Part shown: positions 57,953-64,000 of the stretch, piece by piece
Numbering within the stretch: position 1 is the first letter of the stretch
How the letters are laid out: the number at the start of each line of letters is the position of its first letter
Origin: Acheta domesticus
Taxonomy: Eukaryota; Arthropoda; Insecta; Orthoptera; Gryllidae
Length of the DNA stretch: 64,000 nt
Reading direction: 5' to 3'
Assembly: GCA_031308135.1 (NCBI GenBank)
Contig: JAHLJT010008756.1
Coordinates: 73,133,821-73,197,820, forward strand
Position numbers and translations under genes: made by a program
Notes under the pieces: model-generated
Seen by the model: only the letters and a program-made list of their open reading frames with translations
What the model was told of the DNA's origin: nothing
Database searches by the model: none

Positions 57953-58512
57953 TACAGGGTCACCGGGGAGGAAACGTCGAAACTTCGAAAATAAGCTCTT
58001 AAGACAATTCTAAGCATATTTTGTCTAATAAACTACGTGGATATTCCGAAAGGTTGGGCCGCAATGAGCACTCAAAATTTGGTTTGCAAAAATGATTTCT
58101 AGGAAAAAATTCGCATTTTGGAAGCATAGAAACACTCCAGAAACATGTAAATTGTTTATTATTTACAAAGGGAATTAATATATTTGCTCATACAGAAATA
58201 TTTAGCGAGAAATAAAAAAATAGTCGAATAGTGTAAATTGGGTTCTTTTTTACTTCTCGCTTAATTTTTGTTTCGGAACAAATATATTCATTTCTGTTGT
58301 AAATAATAAACGATTTATATGTTTCTCAAGTGTTTCTATGCATCTATAATGCAAATTTGTGCCTGGAAATCAATTTTTCAAAGCAACTTTTGAGTGCTTA
58401 TTGCGGCTCAACTGTTCGGAATATCCACGTACTTTATTAGACAAAATATGCTTAGAATTGTCTTAAGAGCTTATTTCCGAAGTTTCGACGTTTCCTCTCC
58501 GGACATTCTGTA
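57953..58512. mobile_element. Mariner-type MITE with very long inverted arms
   Basis: The element 57955-58510 starts with cagggtcaccggggaggaaacg and ends with the approximate complement (cgtttcctctccggacattctg). It is flanked by TA on both sides. The arms pair over more than 200 bp: for example 'gacaattctaagcatatttt' near 58001 pairs with 'aaaatatgcttagaattgtc' near 58444. There is no ORF. The CAGGGT end and TA target fit Tc1/mariner. Confidence 0.85.
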
Positions 58513-58810
58513 TAATATGTTGATATATGATGATGTAATATCGTAAAACAATAGATTCGGATTGATACTCGTCTAAAGACCCAAAATAAAACTCCCCCCA
58601 AGCTCTTTTGTGTTCTGTTCATTAACATTCGGATTAAAGTAACTCGTTACCATCAATACCTTCTCTAGATAACATCTTTTCATCGCTGTAAGATATGACA
58701 AGACATATTGCGTATTATGTAAAATTCATTCTCCTCAGAATCTACAGCAAGTTGTTTCTCAGTAGTTTAAACAATAACGATAAAATATAATGTAGTTTAA
58801 AATATTCTTA

Positions 58811-58885
58811 GCCCCTCAGGTGGCTTATTGAAGCATGCTAGCTTTCTGTGATGTGGTCTAAAGTTCGATTCCCAGCCGGAGCAAA
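58811..58885 (+). repeat. tRNA-like sequence, probably a SINE head
   Basis: The sequence 'cccctcaggtggcttattgaagc' and the B-box-like 'aagttcgattcccagccgg' are spaced as in a tRNA-derived SINE. No clear acceptor stem and no tail were found. Confidence 0.4.
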
Positions 58886-60159
58886 AATGAGGCAGTAGAT
58901 ATCTAATATAAATTGTCCGAGTTTATATGGTTGTGTGACAAAAAAAGCTCAGACAAGCCAAAAATAGGTTCGGCGATGTGAAAACTTCATGCTCCTTGCC
59001 AGAGCCCTCCCTTTCTCTCTGGCGTGGATAATAAATAAAAACAGTGCCAGGTCTGGGAAGACCAGTAGCTGGAAAAGTGTAATTAATTCGAATCCTAAAT
59101 GCCAGATACATAAAGTTTTCCAACATCTGTTAAAAATAATGAGATATTTGAAGTATTGAAATATAGCATTTTTCAAGCGACACAATATAAAACACCATTG
59201 TGCTATTTATTTGAGCAACTAATTTCATTGAAAAATTCTCGACATATCTCAAACTAGAGAATTAGAGTGTCACATTTTAAATCCCAAATCCCAATCTTTT
59301 AAATCCAAGATAAATGAGGAATATGTTCATATTTAATAGGTATCTTAAATATTGTAGTGTTATAAAAAAGTTTCATATTACATTTAATTTTTTCACAATC
59401 AATCTCAATACTGTATTTTGAATGACGCAGAAGAAATAAAGAAAACTTTCTTTCTTCATCCAAAATTGTTTCTAAAAACAATTTTATGTCAAAATGTGTT
59501 GTACGTCATAACCCTCAAGAGAATTTCAAGAGTACCTTTTCCTTTAATTAAAATTTTTCTCCTTAAGGTTTAGAGCAACATTGTGGGATTTGTTCTATAC
59601 TTTTCTAACATTATCCTTTATGACTGAAAAAAACTTCTTACCACATTGAAATATTTATTTAATAGTTGCTGTTGAATTCTTTAGAATTAGACAATCTACA
59701 TTCGAACTATTTTTCTTTTCCATTCGAATTAAATCTTGGATACTGTCAATAGAATTGTAGGTAATGGAACTGAATAAGATGTTTTATTATATAGGTTACT
59801 TCCGTCTCTCAATTAATCTAGATACAGTATCTCAAAAGCTCCAGATTTTCAAACCTTTGCGTGCCTACTACTCGATATGCAATGGTAGCCAGATCAAACT
59901 TACGATAGCAACTCCCACTTTCTCCACGCACAACCAGAACATAAGCAAAGCCTACGATTAACACTGGGTAATTCCGACCGCAAACACTATCCTCCTGTGT
60001 TCAAAACTGTACCTAACACTATGTATGAATGGTAACCACAAGTATGGAGCCAATCCTACTGAGAATTCAAACAAGTTATCCGCAGCTGCTCCAGTTCTCA
60101 CTGAAAGCTGTTGACTGGTAACGAATAGACAAGTATTGCTGAAAACACTGTCATAGCAA

Positions 60160-60209
<50 letters not shown>
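60160..60209. repeat. (AAT)n microsatellite
   Basis: About 16 AAT units followed by a short (AAGC)n run at 60210-60227. Confidence 0.95.
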
Positions 60210-61149
60210 GTAAGCAAGCAAGCAAGCATCGACATACTAACTATACTATTATGTCAACCCCTTCACAAGGCGAGAACTCTTTTACGTGTTTGATTCTAAA
60301 TTCAATTGTAGAAAATCATCCTGAATCTTTTTTTTTATCGATTGTTCACATAGCCTTCCGAGAATTTTAGGAGCATAAGTGCGGGGCTTAATCTAAGCCA
60401 ATAAAGCTCCAGCTCAAGCCTAATGTGAGCACACTCGCAATAAAACCAGCCCTTCACGGTTCACAGATTAATTCTTTCATCAGCTTCGTCAGACAGATTT
60501 GAACATTGAAACACATTGTGCAATTTGTATCACTGTTAATGCTACACAGTAAAATTTCCATTTCACACAAGGGGTTTTATTTGAAAAGGAAAACTTTTTT
60601 GAATTTCACAGTGCAAATGCTACTCGAGAAAATTCTACAGTTACACTCGTTCAAATATGAGGGTTACCTCACATCGAGTTGTGACACTGAATTACACAGA
60701 GCAAAGAATATTCTACAGGATTAGCTGCATATAAGGGATTCTGATGTGTTGTTGCCGAACATTACTACACACGTAGCACCACCTACATGAGACAAAAGAA
60801 ATCTAAATACATTAACACTTGTCGATAGGCGATGACACATCTTGATAACTTGTTCATAACCTTCGCCACAACAGAACCTTATTGCCCCCGCGACAACAAG
60901 TCAGGTGAATAGCAACACTGAACACTGGCTGTGAAAAAGTAAAGAAATACTCGCAAGCCGATTGCTTCCGAACAGATCACTCGCCGTACCACAGCACGTG
61001 AGAAGAGAACTGTCAGAATCGCTAATTCGCAGCGGCACTGTAGATAACGCCTTTTATTTATTCAGTTCTTCCCCTTTTATTTATTCACTTCGCATTAAAA
61101 ATTAGTAAAGAATCTTATTTCCTTGATTCATCGATCAAATAGGCGAAAC

Positions 61150-62650
61150 CCTATCAAAAGGGTCAGAGGCTAGGCATTTTTCTTTTTCCCGAAATTGGCA
61201 AACTGGGCGCTTGGCTCGTTTCTGAACTGATTGAGTTGTAGAGCGTAACTCTCTACTAAAAAGCGATAAAAACTCTCTATTAAAGGTAAACAATTTTTCA
61301 TTTTGATTACCAACTGATTTTTTTCTTTGATACTCTCTTTTTCCCTTTCCACATTTCCCAGATCACCCTATTTCAAAAGGTGGCAGGGCGGGACTAGTTG
61401 TAGAGAATAGACCACCATCAGCTTATGCCTTTCCTTAACCCTATCCCTTTTCCCCTTTCGACAATCTTCCGGACACTCCTAAAAAGGTGTCAAGGAGGCG
61501 CTAGTTGAAACGTTATTTTAAAAACTAGTTCATCTTCGAAAAACGAGATATTTGTAATATTTTTCTACAAGGGTATACGTAATTTTTCCTCGATGATATT
61601 ATTGAAAAATATACTACTTTCGGCAAAGTTAAAAACCGATACCAGAAAAACGTCTGACTAAACCATTCAGTCGTAGAGCGTAGTTCAAAAACCCTCTTAA
61701 AGGTGAACAATATTTTTGTGAATTCAAACATTTCCCGGTCACTCTATTTCAAAAGGTGGCAGGGCGGTGCTAGTTATAGAGCACCATCGATTTCTCCCTT
61801 TTCCCCCTTCAACAGTCTCCAGGTCACACCCAATGAGGTGTCACGGAGGCGATAGTTGAAGCGTTATTTTAAAAACTACTTTCCAAAACTCGAGAAATTT
61901 ATGGTTTATTTTTTCTAAAAGCGTAGACGTAATTTTTTTTCTTCGATAAAAATTACTGAAAAGTCTACTAATTACGGCAGGATGAGAAACCCGTACCAGA
62001 AAAAGTCAAATGCTAGGCATTTTTCTTTCTTTTCCCCGAAAGCTTCAAAACTCAGCGTTTGGCTGATATCTGAAATAAACAATTCAGTTGTATAGCATAG
62101 TTCAAAAATTCTCTATTAGAGGTGAAGAAAATGTTTCGTAATTTTGATTACCATCTGATTGTTTTCTTTGATACTGTTTCTCCCTTTCCATATTTCCCAG
62201 GTCATACTATTTCGACAATCTGCAAGCCACACCCAGAAAGGGATCAAGGAGGCCTAGTGTAAATGTATATTTTAGAAACTAGTCAATCCCAAAAAACGAA
62301 CCATTTGTGGTATATTTTTCGAAAAGAGAATACGTAATTCATTTTTCTTCGATAAAAATTATTAAAAAATATCCTACTTTCGGCAAGATTAAAATGCATA
62401 CCAGAATAAGGTTGACGCTAATTTTCATTCTTTTACCCGAAATTTGCAAACTCGGCGCTTGACTTGTTTCTGAACTAAACGACTCAGTCGCAGAGCGTAG
62501 TTCAAAAACACTCTTAAAAGTTAACATTACTTTTGTCAATTTGATTACCAACTCATTGTTTTCTTTGATTCTCTCTTTTTCGCTTTCGACACTTCCCAGG
62601 TCACACTATTTCAAAAGGTGGCAGGGCGGGGCTAGTTGTAGAGCATAGCG
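61150..62650 (+). repeat. Diverged tandem repeat array, about 400-bp units
   Basis: The block 'ctatttcaaaaggtggcagg' followed by 'gcgg.(g)ctagtt.tagag' occurs at about 61367, 61743 and 62605, and decayed at 62205. The block 'gtacgtaattttt.ctcgat' with 'actacttt.cggca' recurs at about 61573, 61923 and 62330. 'ctgatt/ctcattgttttctttgatactc' recurs at 61310, 62155 and 62550. About four units, strongly diverged, without an ORF. Confidence 0.75.
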
Positions 62651-62850
62651 CGCCAGGTGCGTGGAGGGAGCCCCCGCAGCTGGAGTACGGCCGTCGGAGG
62701 CCTTATAAGGCCGTGCGCTTTCGCCGCATTGCCTTCCGCGATTGTCTGGCGGCCGTGCGGCGAAATCCCGGCGCGTCACAACGCGGCCAGGCCGACACGC
62801 GATGCACAGTGGTACGAAAAACAAACGTATGTGCCTACGGCGCGTAAAAT
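62645..62850. other. GC-rich block after the tandem array
   Basis: A CpG-rich stretch (ggccgtcggaggccttataaggccgtgcg and on). Frames on both strands are open but low in information. It begins within a few bases of the end of the last tandem unit and may belong to a repeat. Not called as a gene. Confidence 0.25.
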
Positions 62851-64000
62851 ATAGTGGCCCGCAGCAGCAAAAATTCTGCAGAAGATCAATAAAAAATGGT
62901 TTTCCAAAAAGAATAACGCATACCGCTGAAGTACAACAAATAAAATGCTCACACATTATGCTGTAACAAATTGAATATGTTCATAAAAACCGCCTGCACG
63001 AATGCGACGAGTAGTACAATAGTTCGTCACTTAAAACGCTTCTGTTCCTAACGCAACACGTGAAAAGGAAATTTTGAATGGTGGGCTGCCTCTTCCTTAA
63101 AGCCTTGGTGTAGCATGACGTCGGATATGTCGTAAGCAGTGATACACTGAGTATGAGAATTTATTTGATACGCTCAGTATGAAAATAGGGTCACTCCATT
63201 TTAAGTGGTCCAGAATTTAATAAATCGGTCGCTCGACCAACTCGAAAAAACTTCATTTCTTGTACATCAATTTCCTTATGTTTTGGCTGTTCAAAAAAAG
63301 TTTTTTATTGTACCTTGTTTACAAACGGCGACCATTTTTGTTTCACGTCGTGCGCCATTTTTCGCGTTTGCAGACATTTACTCTTTTCTAAATTACTCTG
63401 CTCTGCCATGTTCTAGCATTCTAGAATAAAAAGTATTCGATTCAGTTTACTCTGGCCGGCAAATCGTAGTATTATTAAACATTAAACAATCCCAAGAGAA
63501 GTGACATTAAACAATCCCAAGAGAATATGCTCACGATATCCGAAAGATACGTTAAAACCCCCATGAAAATAAGAATTCACTAAAATATTGTATATTAAAA
63601 AAATGTTATGTACTGAATGTTATTTACCAAATGTTATGAACTGAAAATAAAAATGTACAAATCCCTGAATGGCAAAACTGCCGAACAGGAAGAAAAGAAA
63701 TTTAAAAAAATATTATTGACCTACCTTCTATGTTTTTATCTGGGAAATATTTGCAACCAATTCTATGGAACGCTTAAGAACGAAATTCGATTTTCAGAGA
63801 GTAATTTTTCAAAGAAGGAATAGAATCATAGCATATTTTTTTGTGCTTTCACACATAACAATATTGTTACAGTTTGCAAAATATCATTCATATAGAAGGT
63901 ACCACTTGAAAATTACATCCTCTTGAAAATTGGAATTTTGGATTTTTTTTTCCTATTTTGAACTGTAATATGTCTGTTGGGGGACCAGATAAAAATTTAA
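62851..64000. other. AT-rich right edge, no feature
   Basis: I see no exon, transposon end or RNA gene here. A short direct repeat, 'acattaaacaatcccaagaga', occurs at about 63479 and 63503. Confidence 0.4.

Overview
The window looks like nuclear DNA from a large, repeat-rich, AT-rich insect genome. The only host genes I can support are secreted C-type lectins of the hemolymph lipopolysaccharide-binding protein / immulectin kind. Their short GC-rich exons sit in long AT-rich introns, and everything around them is transposon debris. Lectin expansions of this kind, with very long introns, are typical of cockroaches, termites and stick insects (Polyneoptera), so that is my best guess. I cannot name a species.

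Host genes. Two lectin genes lie in tandem on the minus strand. Lectin gene 1 (30271 down to 16742) can be assembled completely from five coding exons: signal peptide (30155-30215), first half of CTLD1 (21547-21804), second half of CTLD1 (20729-20894, too short to stand out as an ORF), first half of CTLD2 (17989-18266) and second half of CTLD2 plus stop (16742-16896). All intron phases match (1,1,2,1) and the lengths add to 918 nt, which is 305 residues and a stop. That is a dual-CTLD lectin. Lectin gene 2 (12162 down to beyond the left edge) has a signal-peptide exon (12069-12162), an N-terminal-domain exon (9816-9980) and the first half of a CTLD (2071-2343). Its remaining exons are not in the window.

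Left and middle (1-31 kb). The introns and the spacer between the genes hold several dispersed repeat families, a ZMYM1-like hAT remnant (18.7-19.2 kb) and a fold-back element with a hammerhead-ribozyme motif (19.55-20.06 kb). They also hold two copies of an R4/Dong-type LINE and tRNA-derived SINEs embedded in (AAT)n microsatellites (21.8-23.6 kb), a mariner remnant (23.6-24.15 kb) and a jockey-type reverse transcriptase remnant (28.5-29.06 kb).

Right half (31-64 kb). No convincing host exon was found. There is a purine tract next to a CpG-rich block (31.9-32.45 kb), a piggyBac remnant (33.4-34.5 kb), a SINE (36.1 kb) and a Helitron/PIF1-type helicase pseudogene (36.6-37.8 kb). A recent Ty3/gypsy LTR retrotransposon (44317-51754) has apparently identical LTRs and an intact gag, but protease, reverse transcriptase and RNase H are deleted. 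Its leader carries five tandem copies of the primer-binding-site unit. Further right are a hAT element with a perfect 8-bp target duplication (55551-56396), a long-armed mariner-type MITE (57955-58510) and an approximately 400-bp tandem repeat array (61.15-62.65 kb).

All exon boundaries were read by eye from splice signals, phase and family pattern. No alignment or expression data were available.
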